NCBI GenBank assembly: GCA_025994075.1
Contig: JAMQGV010000024.1
Coordinates: 124,001 to 188,000, forward strand
Source: Vicinamibacteria bacterium
Lineage (GTDB): Bacteria > Acidobacteriota > Vicinamibacteria > Fen-336
Direction: 5' to 3'
DNA length: 64,000 nucleotides
A program made the translations under genes and the position numbers. Shown piece after piece: positions 34,856-44,051 of this stretch (its first letter is position 1; every line of letters starts with the position of its first letter). The notes below the pieces were generated by a model. That model saw only the letters and a program-made list of their open reading frames with translations, did not search any database and was not told the DNA's origin.

Positions 34856-36654
34856 CCGTCAACACGCTGTGCGACATCTTCTTCCGTTCGGTCGAGACCT
34901 TCCGCAAGCCCGGGCACCTGCGCTTCAAGCAGGACGGGACCTGGCGCGCGATCAGCTCCGCCGAGTACCTGGCCGCGGTCGAGGAGCTCTCGATGGGCCT
35001 GCGCGGCCTCGGCCTGGAGCCGGGCGAGCGGGTCGCGATCCTCTCCGAGAACCGCCCGGAGTGGATGTTCGCGGACCTCGCGGTGCTGTGCGCCGCGGCG
35101 GCCGACGCGCCGATCTACCCGAGCCTGACGCCGTCGCAGGTCGCCTACATCCTGAAGGACTGCGGCGCCCGCATCTGTTTCGTGTCGACCCCCGTGCAGG
35201 CCGCCAAGGTCGAGGCGGCCCGCGCCGAGGTGCCGACGCTCGTCCACGTGATCCGCTTCGACGAGTCGCCGGCGATCCCCGGCACGCTCTCGCTCTCCGA
35301 GGTGCGCGCGCGGGGCCGGGAGGCGCTGGCAGCCGACCCGAAGGCGGTGCGCGAGCGGGCCGCCACGGTCAAGCCCTCGGACCTCGCGACGCTGATCTAC
35401 ACCTCGGGCACCACCGGCGACCCCAAGGGCGTGATGCTCGTCCACTCGAACCTGGTGTCGAACGTGCTGGCGTCGGCGTCGTGCGTCGAAGGCATCGGCC
35501 CGGACGACCACACGCTGTCGTTCCTGCCGCTGTGCCACTCGTTCGAGCGGATGGCGGGCCACTACTGGATGCTGCACCAGGGCGCCACCATCAACTTCGC
35601 CGAGAGCGTCGAGAAGGTGCCGGACAACCTGCTCGAGATCCGGCCCACGATCATGACCTCGGTGCCGCGGCTGTACGAGAAGATCCATGCCCGCGTGCAG
35701 GAGGCGGTGGCCTCCGCGCCGCCGCTGCGCCAGAAGCTGTTCCGCTGGGCGCTGGGCGTCGGCGGCGAGGCCTTCCAGCTCAAGGTCGCGCGCCAGTCGC
35801 CGGGACCCCTGCTGGGGCTGAAGCTGGCGCTCGCCGACAAGCTCGTCCTCGCCAAGATCCGGGGGCGCGTCGGCGGCCGCGTCAAGTACTTCGTCTCCGG
35901 CGGCGCGCCGCTGGGCCAGGAGGTGGCCGAGTTCTTCGGCGCCGCGGGCATGCTGATCCTCGAGGGCTACGGCCTGACCGAGACCTCGCCCGTGATCTGC
36001 GTGAACCGCCCCGGGCACTTCCGCCCGGGCACCGTGGGCCCCGCGCTGCCCGGCGTCGAGGTGAAGATCGCCGCCGACGGCGAGATCCTGACCCGCGGCC
36101 CGCACGTGATGCGCGGCTACTTCAACAAGCCGGAGGCGACGGCGGAAGCCATCGACCCCGAGGGCTGGTTCCACACCGGCGACATCGGCGTGCTCGAGGC
36201 GGACGGCTTCCTGCGCATCACCGACCGCAAGAAGGACCTGATCGTCACCTCGGGCGGCAAGAACATCGCGCCGCAGCCGATCGAGAACCGCATCAAGGCC
36301 CACCCGCTGTTCGCCGAGGTGGTGATGATCGGCGACAAGCGCAACTTCGCGGTCGCGCTGGTGGTGCCGAACCTCGTCAACCTCGAGAAGTGGGCGCAGG
36401 AGCGGGGGCTCGCCGTCGCCTCCCGCGAGGAGCTGATCGCCCGCCCCGAGGTGGTCGCCCTCTACGAGGGCCTGGTCGCCGAGCGCACGACCGACCTCGC
36501 CCAGTTCGAGAAGATCAAGAAGATCGCGCTGATCGCCACCGAGTTCACGATCGAGGCCGGCGAGCTGACGCCGACGCTCAAGGTCAAGCGCCGGGTGGTG
36601 GAGCGCAAGTACAAGGACCTCATCGACCGCATGTACGCGGGCGGAGCCGCCTGA
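34852..36654 (+). CDS. fadD: Long-chain fatty acid--CoA ligase (AMP-forming), FadD15 type
   Basis: The 600-residue enzyme activates fatty acids to acyl-CoA at the inner membrane. Adenylation motifs are YTSGTTGDPKGVML (about 180), EGYGLTETSP (about 372) and GWFHTGDIG (about 440), followed by ITDRKKDLIVTSGGKNIAP. The length and the extended C-terminus (about 500-600) are those of FadD15/AACS-like long-chain synthetases. ATG in ATGA couples it to fadR. It supplies substrate for the downstream beta-oxidation enzymes and inducer for FadR. Confidence 0.94.
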   Translation: MTVNTLCDIFFRSVETFRKPGHLRFKQDGTWRAISSAEYLAAVEELSMGLRGLGLEPGERVAILSENRPEWMFADLAVLCAAAADAPIYPSLTPSQVAYILKDCGARICFVSTPVQAAKVEAARAEVPTLVHVIRFDESPAIPGTLSLSEVRARGREALAADPKAVRERAATVKPSDLATLIYTSGTTGDPKGVMLVHSNLVSNVLASASCVEGIGPDDHTLSFLPLCHSFERMAGHYWMLHQGATINFAESVEKVPDNLLEIRPTIMTSVPRLYEKIHARVQEAVASAPPLRQKLFRWALGVGGEAFQLKVARQSPGPLLGLKLALADKLVLAKIRGRVGGRVKYFVSGGAPLGQEVAEFFGAAGMLILEGYGLTETSPVICVNRPGHFRPGTVGPALPGVEVKIAADGEILTRGPHVMRGYFNKPEATAEAIDPEGWFHTGDIGVLEADGFLRITDRKKDLIVTSGGKNIAPQPIENRIKAHPLFAEVVMIGDKRNFAVALVVPNLVNLEKWAQERGLAVASREELIARPEVVALYEGLVAERTTDLAQFEKIKKIALIATEFTIEAGELTPTLKVKRRVVERKYKDLIDRMYAGGAA

Positions 36655-36697
36655 CGCCGCGAGGCGTCCGCCTGGCCCGGCCGCACGGAAGGAAGTC

Positions 36698-39034
36698 ATG
36701 AGCCTCTCGATTCGCAAGGCCGTGGTGCTGGGTGCCGGGACGATGGGGGCGCAGGTCGCCGCCCATCTCGCTGCACAGGGGATCGAGGTCGCGCTTCTGG
36801 ATCTCGTGCCGGAGGGCGCGACGGACCGCAGCGCGCTCGCGAAGCGGGCCGTCGAGAACCTCAAGAAGATGAAGCCGTCGCCGCTGGCCGTGCCGGAGCT
36901 GGCCGCGGCGATCCGGCCGGGCAACTTCGACGACGACCTGGCCCGCGAGCTGAAGGACGCCGACTGGGTGTTCGAGGCGGTGCTCGAGGACCTCTCGGTC
37001 AAGCAGGCGCTGTTCGCCCGCGTGGTGCCGCACCTGAAGAAGACCGCGGTGCTGTCGACCAACACCTCGGGCCTGCCGATCGTCCAGGCCGGCGCCGCGC
37101 TGCCGGCCGACGTCCAGCGCCGCTTTCTCGGCACCCACTTCTTCAACCCGCCGCGCTACCTGAAGCTGCTGGAGACGATCCCCGGTCCGCACACCGACCC
37201 CGGGCTGCTTCTCGCCATGGAGCGCTTCTGCGAGGCGACGCTCGGCAAGGGCGTCGTGCGCTGCAAGGACACGCCCAACTTCATCGCCAACCGGATCGGG
37301 TCCTACGGCCTCGGCAAGGCGCTCGCGGTGATGCAGGCGCTCGAGCTCTCGATCGAGGAGGTCGACGCGCTGACCGGCCCCGCGATCGGCCGCGCCAAGT
37401 CCGCCACCTTCCGCACCGGCGACATCGCCGGCGTCGACATCTGCGTCAAGGTCGCGCAGAACCTGTACGACGCGGTCCCCGGCGACCCCGAGCGCGAGCT
37501 GTTCCTGCCGCCCGCCTTCATGAAGGCGATGCTCGAGAAGAAGTGGCTGGGCGACAAGACCGGCGTCGGCTTCTACAAGAAGGAGGGCAAGGACATCTTC
37601 GCCCTCGACTGGAAGACGCTCGAGCACAAGCCCAAGGGCAAGCCGAAGTTCGCCTCGCTGGAGGCGGCCAAGGACCTGGCCGACCCGGGCGCCCGCATCG
37701 CGGCGATCGTGCAGGGCACCGACAAGGGCGCTGCGTTCCTGTGGCAGGCGCTGTCGGCGACCTCGCTCTACGCGGCCTCGCTGGTCCCGGAGATCAGCGA
37801 CGACGTCGTGGCCATCGACCGCGCCATGGAGTGGGGCTACGCCTGGGGGCTCGGCCCCTTCCGCGTGATGGACGCGATCGGCGTGAAGGTGGTCGCGGAG
37901 CGGGCGGCGAAGGAAGGGCGCCCGGTGCCGAAGCTGGTCGCCGACCTGCTGGCCTCCGGCCGCACCTCCTTCTACGAGGGCGACACCGTGTGGGGGCCGA
38001 AAGGCGCCGAGCCGCTGCCGCGGCGCGAGGGCGTCGTCGCGCTGCCCGCGGTCAAGGCCCGCGCGGGCGCCGTGCTCAAGAAGAACGCGGGGGCGTCCTT
38101 CGTCGACCTCGGCGACGGCGTCGGCCTGGTCGAGTTCCACTCCAAGATGAACTCGCTCGGCACCGACACCTTCTCGATGCTGGCCCACGCCGCGAAGGAG
38201 GGCCGCAACCACTTCGACGCGCTGGTGATCGGCAACCAGGGCGACAACTTCACGGTCGGCGCCAACCTGATGCTGGCCCTGCTGGCCGCGCAGGAAGAGG
38301 AGTGGGACGAGCTGGAGCTGTCGATCCGCCAGTTCCAGCGCGCGAACATGGCGATGAAGTGCGCCGACATCCCGGTCGTCGTCGCGCCGTTCGGCCTGAC
38401 CCTGGGCGGCGGCTGCGAGATCGCGCTGCACGGCGCGAGGGTGCGGCTCTCGGCCGAGACCTACATGGGCCTGGTGGAGGTCGGCGTCGGCCTGATCCCC
38501 GCCGGCGGCGGCACCAAGGAGATGGCGCTGCGCGCGCTCGACCGGGTCGCGGGCGTCGACGGTGCCGACGCGTTCCCGTTCGTGAAGCGGGCCTTCGACC
38601 TGATCGCCTTCGGCAAGGTGGCGACCTCGGGCGCCGAGGCGCGGCAGTGGTTCCTGAACCCGGCCGACTCGGTCTCGCCCCACCCTGACCGCCTGATCGG
38701 CGACGCCAAGCAGGTGGCGCTCGGCCTTGCGCGCGCCGGTTACCGGCCCGCGTCGCCGCGCGCCGCCGTGCCGGCCCTCGGCCGCCCCGCGCTCTCGATC
38801 TTCAAGATGGGCATCTACAACGCGCAGAAGGGCGGCCAGATCTCGGACCACGACGCGCTGATCGCCGGCAAGGTCGCCCACATCCTGTGCGGCGGCGACC
38901 GCGCGCCCGGCCTCGTCTCCGAGCAGCACTACCTCGACCTCGAGCGCGAGGCCTTCCTGTCGCTGCTCGGCACCCGCAAGACCCAGGAGCGGATCGGCCA
39001 CATGCTCAAGACGGGCAAGCCGCTGCGCAACTAA
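36698..39034 (+). CDS. fadN: 3-hydroxyacyl-CoA dehydrogenase / enoyl-CoA hydratase, FadN type
   Basis: The 778-residue bifunctional enzyme has the dehydrogenase first, as in Bacillus FadN, unlike the proteobacterial FadB order. The NAD-binding motif is VVLGAGTMGAQVAAHLA at residues 9-25, and THFFNPPRYLKLLE carries the catalytic His. The C-terminal crotonase part (about 460-700) shows NFTVGANLMLAL, LTLGGGCEIALHG and VEVGVGLIPAGGGTKE. It carries out the hydration and oxidation steps. GGAAGGAAG precedes the ATG. Confidence 0.95.
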   Translation: MSLSIRKAVVLGAGTMGAQVAAHLAAQGIEVALLDLVPEGATDRSALAKRAVENLKKMKPSPLAVPELAAAIRPGNFDDDLARELKDADWVFEAVLEDLSVKQALFARVVPHLKKTAVLSTNTSGLPIVQAGAALPADVQRRFLGTHFFNPPRYLKLLETIPGPHTDPGLLLAMERFCEATLGKGVVRCKDTPNFIANRIGSYGLGKALAVMQALELSIEEVDALTGPAIGRAKSATFRTGDIAGVDICVKVAQNLYDAVPGDPERELFLPPAFMKAMLEKKWLGDKTGVGFYKKEGKDIFALDWKTLEHKPKGKPKFASLEAAKDLADPGARIAAIVQGTDKGAAFLWQALSATSLYAASLVPEISDDVVAIDRAMEWGYAWGLGPFRVMDAIGVKVVAERAAKEGRPVPKLVADLLASGRTSFYEGDTVWGPKGAEPLPRREGVVALPAVKARAGAVLKKNAGASFVDLGDGVGLVEFHSKMNSLGTDTFSMLAHAAKEGRNHFDALVIGNQGDNFTVGANLMLALLAAQEEEWDELELSIRQFQRANMAMKCADIPVVVAPFGLTLGGGCEIALHGARVRLSAETYMGLVEVGVGLIPAGGGTKEMALRALDRVAGVDGADAFPFVKRAFDLIAFGKVATSGAEARQWFLNPADSVSPHPDRLIGDAKQVALGLARAGYRPASPRAAVPALGRPALSIFKMGIYNAQKGGQISDHDALIAGKVAHILCGGDRAPGLVSEQHYLDLEREAFLSLLGTRKTQERIGHMLKTGKPLRN

Positions 39035-39035
39035 C

Positions 39036-39053
39036 TGAGTGAGCATTCATTCG
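39036..39053 (+). promoter_or_regulatory. Second FadR box between fadN and fadA
   Basis: TGAGTGAGCATTCATTCG fits TGAATGA-N4-TCATTCA with one mismatch in each half. It fills half of the 38-base gap between fadN and fadA, so FadR may control an internal promoter or form a roadblock. Confidence 0.7.
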
Positions 39054-39072
39054 TTTTCGCTGGAGAAACTCC

Positions 39073-40212
39073 ATGCGTGAAGCCGTGATCGTGAGCAGCG
39101 TGCGCACCGCCGTCGGCAAGGCCGGCAAGGGCGCGCTCCGGAACGTCCGCCCCGACGACATGGCGGCGGCGGCGATCCGCGGCGCGCTCTCCCGCGTGCC
39201 CCAGGTGGAGGCCGCGAGCGTCGACGACGTGATCCTCGGCTGCGCCATGCCCGAGGCCGAACAGGGCATGAACGTGGCCCGCATCGCCGGGTTGCTCTCC
39301 GGCCTGCCCCACACCGCGGCCGCGATGACCATCAACCGCTTCTGCTCGTCGGGGCTGCAGGCGGTGGCGCTGGCCGCCGATGCCGTGGCCGCCGGGCGCT
39401 CGGAGGTGGCGGTCGCCGGCGGCACCGAGAGCATGAGCCTGATCCCGATGGGCGGCCACAAGATCGCCCCCAACCCGGAGCTGCTCGAGCGCTACCCCGA
39501 GGCCTACCTCGGCATGGGCCTGACCGCCGAGCTGCTCGCCCAGCAGCACGGCATCACCCGCGAGGCCTCGGACGCCTTCGCGCTGGGCTCGCACCAGAAG
39601 GCGCTGGCCGCGATCGCGGCGGGCCACTTCAAGTCCGAGATCGTGCCGCTGTCCGTCGACGGCGCCGTCTTCGAGGTCGACGAGGGCCCGCGCGCCGACA
39701 CCGACCTGGCCTCGCTCGCCAAGCTGCGGCCGGCCTTCGCGAAGGACGGCATCGTCACCGCCGGCAACGCCTCGCAGATGTCCGACGGCGCGGCGGCCAC
39801 GGTCGTGATGTCCGCGGAGAGGGCGCGCGCCCTGGGCGTGAAGCCGATCGCCCGGCTGGTCGCCTACGCCGTCGCCGGCGTGCCGCCCGAGATCATGGGC
39901 GCGGGGCCGGTGGCGGCGATCCCGAAGGCGCTCGGCCTGGCCGGGATGAAGCTCGACCAGGTCGAGGTGATCGAGCTCAACGAGGCCTTCGCCTGCCAGG
40001 CGCTGGCGGTGATGAAGGCGCTCGAGCTCGACCCGGCGAAGGTCAACCCGAACGGCGGCGCGGTGGCGCTGGGCCACCCGCTCGGCTGCACGGGCGCGAA
40101 GCTGCTGGCCTCGCTGCTGCCGGAGATGGAGCGGCGGCAGGCGCGCTACGGACTGGTCTCGATGTGCGTGGGCGGCGGCATGGGCGCCGCCGGCATCTTC
40201 GAACGGCTCTAG
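39073..40212 (+). CDS. fadA: Acetyl-CoA acyltransferase (3-ketoacyl-CoA thiolase)
   Basis: The 379-residue thiolase II enzyme closes the beta-oxidation cycle. The acyl-binding nucleophile is C91 ([11 protein letters not shown]). [12 protein letters not shown] carries the active His near 337. The second Cys is in [13 protein letters not shown] near 365. GGAGAA lies upstream of the ATG. Position between fadN and fadE reproduces the Bacillus fadNAE order. Confidence 0.96.
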   Translation: MREAVIVSSVRTAVGKAGKGALRNVRPDDMAAAAIRGALSRVPQVEAASVDDVILGCAMPEAEQGMNVARIAGLLSGLPHTAAAMTINRFCSSGLQAVALAADAVAAGRSEVAVAGGTESMSLIPMGGHKIAPNPELLERYPEAYLGMGLTAELLAQQHGITREASDAFALGSHQKALAAIAAGHFKSEIVPLSVDGAVFEVDEGPRADTDLASLAKLRPAFAKDGIVTAGNASQMSDGAAATVVMSAERARALGVKPIARLVAYAVAGVPPEIMGAGPVAAIPKALGLAGMKLDQVEVIELNEAFACQALAVMKALELDPAKVNPNGGAVALGHPLGCTGAKLLASLLPEMERRQARYGLVSMCVGGGMGAAGIFERL

Positions 40213-40228
40213 GGTGGGAGGGACGGAC

Positions 40229-42022
40229 ATGGCGACGGACACGATGGCGACGGGCGGGGTGCTGGCGGCGAGAGGCGGGACGTTCCTCACCGAGGAGCGG
40301 GTCCCCGACGAGGTGTTCACGCCCGAGGACCTCACCGAAGAACAGAAGATGATCGGGCAGACGGCGGCCGAGTTCATGGAGAACGAGATGGCCCCGCGCA
40401 TCCCGCAGATCCTCAAGCTCGAGTACGAGGTCTCGCGCGAGCTGATGCGCAAGGCCGGCGAGCTGGGCCTGCTCGGCATCGAGATCCCCGAGGAGTACGG
40501 CGGGCTCGGCCTCGACAAGGTCTCGGGCTGCCTCGTCTCCGAGAGCGCCGCCCGCGACGGCTCGTTCGCGGTCACCTTCATGGGCCACACCGGGATCGGC
40601 TCGCTGCCGATCGTCTACTTCGGCACCGCCGAGCAGAAGCAGAAGTACCTGCCCAAGTTCGCCTCCGGCGAGTGGATCAGCTCGTACTCGCTGTCGGAGG
40701 CCAGCTCCGCCTCCGACGCGATGAACGCCAAGGCGCGCGCGACGCTGTCGAAGGACGGCAAGAGCTGGATCCTGAACGGCGAGAAGATGTGGCTGACCAA
40801 CGGCGGCTTCGCCGACGTCTACATCACCTTCGCCAAGGTCGACGGCGAGCACTTCACGGCCTTCATCATCGACAAGGGCACGCCCGGCGTGTCGCTCGGC
40901 GCCGAGGAGCGCAAGACCGGCATCAAGGGCAGCTCGACGCGGCCGCTGATCTTCCAGGACGCGGTGATCCCGAAGGAGAACCTGCTCGGCGAGATCGGCA
41001 AGGGCCACAAGATCGCCTTCAACATCCTCAACGTGGGCCGCTTCAAGCTCGGCGCCGGCGTCACCGGCGGCGCCAAGCTGGCGCTCAAGTCGGCCGCCGA
41101 GTACGGCAAGAGCCGCACCGCGTTCGGCCAGCCGATCACGAACTTCGGCCTCGTCCGCGAGAAGCTCGGCGAGATGGCCATCCGCATCTACGTCTCGGAG
41201 GCGATCGTCTACCGCACCGCCGGCCTGATCGACAGGAACCTCGAGGGCGTCGACATCCACGACGTGGCCGAGGCGCTGAAGCGGATCGAGGAGTACGACG
41301 CCGAGTGCTCCATGGTCAAGGTGTGGTGCTCGGAGATGCTCGACTACGTGGTCGACGAGACCGTGCAGATCTTCGGCGGCGCCGGCTACGTCGACGACTA
41401 CCCGGCAGAGCGCTACTGGCGCGACGCGCGGGTCAACCGCATCTTCGAGGGCACCAACGAGATCAACCGCCTGCTGGTGCCGGGGCGCATCCTGCGCAAG
41501 GCGCTGAAGGGCGAGCTGCCTCTCTTCCAGAAGGCGATGGGCCTGATGGACGAGTTCACGGCCGGCCCCTCGTTCGAGGAGCCGGAGGAAGGCTTCCTGA
41601 AGGCCGAGGAGCGGATGGTCCGCGGCGCCCGCAAGATCGCGACCATGGGCCTCGGCATCGCCGCCCAGAAGTTCGGCAAGGCGCTCGGCGACAAGCAGGA
41701 GCTGCTCGGGCTGTGGGCCGACGTCGCGATGGAGACCTACGCCCTGGAGAGCGCGGTGCTGCGGGCCCAGAAGAAGGCCGCCCGCGACGGCGCCGCCGCC
41801 TGCGCGCTGCAGGAGGCCGCGGTGCGCTGCTTCGCGCAGGACGCGATGGACCGCATCGAGGCGGCGTCGAAGCGGCTGCTGGCGGCGCTCGACGACGGCG
41901 ACATGCTGCGCACCTACCTGACCGCCCTGAAGCGCTTCGGCAAGCGCGACGCGGTCAACACGGTGGCCCTGCGCGAGCAGGTCGCCGCCTCCGTGATCGA
42001 CGCCGCGCGCTACACGCTGTAG
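40229..42022 (+). CDS. fadE: Acyl-CoA dehydrogenase, FadE type (long form)
   Basis: The 597-residue flavoprotein catalyses the first oxidation of acyl-CoA. It has the standard ACAD core (GIEIPEEYGGLGLD, SSYSLSEASSASDA, KMWLTNGGFAD). The catalytic Glu is in RIFEGTNEINRLL near residue 411. A C-terminal extension of about 180 residues matches Bacillus FadE in length. ATG at 40229 has GGGAGGGACGGAC upstream; another ATG five codons later is possible. Electrons go to ETF, which is not in this window. Confidence 0.94.
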   Translation: MATDTMATGGVLAARGGTFLTEERVPDEVFTPEDLTEEQKMIGQTAAEFMENEMAPRIPQILKLEYEVSRELMRKAGELGLLGIEIPEEYGGLGLDKVSGCLVSESAARDGSFAVTFMGHTGIGSLPIVYFGTAEQKQKYLPKFASGEWISSYSLSEASSASDAMNAKARATLSKDGKSWILNGEKMWLTNGGFADVYITFAKVDGEHFTAFIIDKGTPGVSLGAEERKTGIKGSSTRPLIFQDAVIPKENLLGEIGKGHKIAFNILNVGRFKLGAGVTGGAKLALKSAAEYGKSRTAFGQPITNFGLVREKLGEMAIRIYVSEAIVYRTAGLIDRNLEGVDIHDVAEALKRIEEYDAECSMVKVWCSEMLDYVVDETVQIFGGAGYVDDYPAERYWRDARVNRIFEGTNEINRLLVPGRILRKALKGELPLFQKAMGLMDEFTAGPSFEEPEEGFLKAEERMVRGARKIATMGLGIAAQKFGKALGDKQELLGLWADVAMETYALESAVLRAQKKAARDGAAACALQEAAVRCFAQDAMDRIEAASKRLLAALDDGDMLRTYLTALKRFGKRDAVNTVALREQVAASVIDAARYTL

Positions 42023-42037
42023 CCGCGATCGGCGGGA

Positions 42038-42066
42038 CCCGGCGGCGGGGCGAGTCCGCCGCCGGG
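42038..42066 (+). terminator. GC-rich hairpin at the end of the fad operon
   Basis: CCCGGCGGCGG-GGCGAGT-CCGCCGCCGGG is a perfect 11-bp stem in the 47-base gap after fadE, four bases before the lipoprotein ATG. It probably terminates the fad operon. It resembles arm 2 of the palindromic element at 59632-59658. Confidence 0.6.
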
Positions 42067-42069
42067 CCT

Positions 42070-42717
42070 ATGATTGCGGCGATCGTGCGCCGATTCGCCG
42101 CCGTCCTGCTCCCGCTCCTGGCCCACGCCTGCAGCGGAGCTCCGTCCACGCCGCCCACCGACGTCGGCCAGTTGAAGGGCCCGGACGGCGCCGTCTACCT
42201 GCTGCTCGACCGCGGCCCCTACAAGGCCTTCTACGACCCGTGGGGCCGGCTGCTGCGCATCGAGTACGACGCGAACGGCGACGGAGCGCCCGACCAGTTC
42301 GCCCACCACCAGGGCCGCAAGCGGCCGGTCCGCATCGAGATCGACACCGACTTCGACGGCCGCCTCGACCGCTGGGAGCACTACGACGACGAGGGACGCC
42401 TGCACCGCATCGGCGCCACCCGCCGCGCCGGCGCACCCGACACCTGGGTCGAGCTCGACGCCGCCGGCGCGCCGCTGCGGCGCGAGTACGACGACGACGG
42501 GGACGGCCGCGTCGAGCGGGCCGAGCTTCTGGAAGGCGAGGCAGTGGCGGCGATCGCGCTGGACACCGACCGCGACGGCCGCTTCGACCGCTGGCAGCAC
42601 CGGAGCGGGCCGCTCGCGGGCAGCGAGGACCTCGACACCGACGGCGACGGCCGTCCCGACCGCCGGCTCGTGAAGGACGCGCGCGGCCGGCTGCTGCGCG
42701 TCGAAGCCCTGAAATGA
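42070..42717 (+). CDS. Exported protein with Asp-rich (EF-hand/thrombospondin-3-like) repeats
   Basis: The 215-residue protein begins with a hydrophobic signal segment ending LLAHAC, an imperfect lipobox, so lipidation is likely but not certain. Five acidic loops of DxDxDG type follow: DANGDGAPDQF, DTDFDGRLDRW, DDDGDGRVERA, DTDRDGRFDRW and DTDGDGRPDRR. They could bind calcium. They alternate with strand-like LRRIE/LHRIG segments. The gene is coupled (ATGA) to the polymerase genes, which suggests an envelope role in polysaccharide assembly. The function is unknown. Confidence 0.75.
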   Translation: MIAAIVRRFAAVLLPLLAHACSGAPSTPPTDVGQLKGPDGAVYLLLDRGPYKAFYDPWGRLLRIEYDANGDGAPDQFAHHQGRKRPVRIEIDTDFDGRLDRWEHYDDEGRLHRIGATRRAGAPDTWVELDAAGAPLRREYDDDGDGRVERAELLEGEAVAAIALDTDRDGRFDRWQHRSGPLAGSEDLDTDGDGRPDRRLVKDARGRLLRVEALK

Positions 42718-44051
42718 GCGCCGCCGGGCCGCCGGTGCTGCGCCACGGCCTGCTCGTCGTCGCCGTGCTGCCGCCGTTCGCGCTCGGCGCCGTGCACGCC
42801 CCGGCCTTCGTGCCACTGCTGGTCGTGGGCGGCGCGCTCGGGCTCGCCTCGTGGCTGCGCGAGCGGCTGGCGGTCGCGTTCGGCGCCGTGCCGCGCCACG
42901 TGCCGGGCGCGCCGCTGCTGGTCGCGGCGCTCGGGCTCGTCGCGCTGCAACTGCTGCCGCTGCCGCCGCTGCTCGTGGCCTGGCTCAGCCCCGGCGCCGC
43001 CGCGTTCCACGAGCGCTACACGCTGGTCGACGGCCTGTGGCGGCCGCTCAGCGTCGATGCCCCGGGCACGCTGCGCGGCCTCGGCTTTCTCCTGGTGATG
43101 GCGTTGCTCTACGCGGCCGCGTGCCGCGAACTCGCCGACCCCGCCGCCCGGCGCCGCCTGTTCCGGGCGATGGCGATCACCGGCGGGCTGCTGGTGGTGA
43201 TCGCGCTGGTCCAGGCCCGCAGCGCCGCCCCGACCCGCATCTACGGCTTCTACGAGCCGTTCTGGAAGTGGGCCGTGTTCGGCCCCTACGTCAACCGCAA
43301 CCACTTCGCGGGCTACCTGATCCCCGTCGTGGCGCTGAGCCTCGCGCTGGTCGGCGAGGCGCTCGGCCGGGTCCGGGTCGCGGCCTCGCGCCGCCGCCGC
43401 CGCCGCTGGCTGGCGCTCGGCGAACCCGCCGGCGCCGCGCTGCTGCTGTGGAGCGGCGTCGCCCTGCTGGTGATCGTCGGGCTGTTCGCGGCCGGCGCCC
43501 GCTCGGGGCTGCTCGGCCTGCTGGGTTCGCTGGCGGCGCTGTGCGCCCTGTCGCGGCGCCGCCGGCTGGCGCTGGCGCTGCTGCTGCTGCTGCCGCTGTC
43601 CGCGCTGTGGACGCGGCCGATGGCGGTGGTGGAGGCGATCGAGGGTCGCGGCGTGTGGCGCAGCCGGGGGCCGATCTGGACCGAGTCGCTGCGGCTCGCG
43701 GCCGACGTGCCGCTGACGGGAGCCGGCCTCAACGCCTACGGTCCCGCGCTGATGGCCTACCGCAGCTGGCAGCCGGATCTCTACGTCGGCGAGGCGCACA
43801 ACGAGTACCTGCAGGCCCTGACGGACCTCGGGCTGCCCGGGCTCGCGCTGCTGCTCGCCCTCGTCGCCACCCTGCTGCGCCGCACCTGGCGCGCGGCCCG
43901 CGCCGGCGGCTCGCTCGAGGCGGGGGTCCTGGCCGCGGTGTGCGGCGTGCTCGCCGCCAACGCCGTCGACTTCAACTGGCAGATTCCCGCCAACGCGGCG
44001 GCTTTCGCGATCCTCGCGGGCAGCGCTGCCGGCTCGGGGCCGCGGACGTGA
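42714..44051 (+). CDS. O-antigen ligase/polymerase (WaaL/Wzy)-like membrane protein, copy 1
   Basis: The 445-residue protein has about 11-12 membrane helices. The O-antigen ligase domain is recognisable by the loop PYVNRNHFAGYL and the C-terminal motif EAHNEYLQALTDLGLPG. It should join polysaccharide units on a lipid carrier at the periplasmic side. The ATG overlaps the upstream gene (ATGA), and its stop overlaps a paralogue (GTGA). Whether it is polymerase or ligase cannot be decided. Confidence 0.85.
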   Translation: MSAAGPPVLRHGLLVVAVLPPFALGAVHAPAFVPLLVVGGALGLASWLRERLAVAFGAVPRHVPGAPLLVAALGLVALQLLPLPPLLVAWLSPGAAAFHERYTLVDGLWRPLSVDAPGTLRGLGFLLVMALLYAAACRELADPAARRRLFRAMAITGGLLVVIALVQARSAAPTRIYGFYEPFWKWAVFGPYVNRNHFAGYLIPVVALSLALVGEALGRVRVAASRRRRRRWLALGEPAGAALLLWSGVALLVIVGLFAAGARSGLLGLLGSLAALCALSRRRRLALALLLLLPLSALWTRPMAVVEAIEGRGVWRSRGPIWTESLRLAADVPLTGAGLNAYGPALMAYRSWQPDLYVGEAHNEYLQALTDLGLPGLALLLALVATLLRRTWRAARAGGSLEAGVLAAVCGVLAANAVDFNWQIPANAAAFAILAGSAAGSGPRT

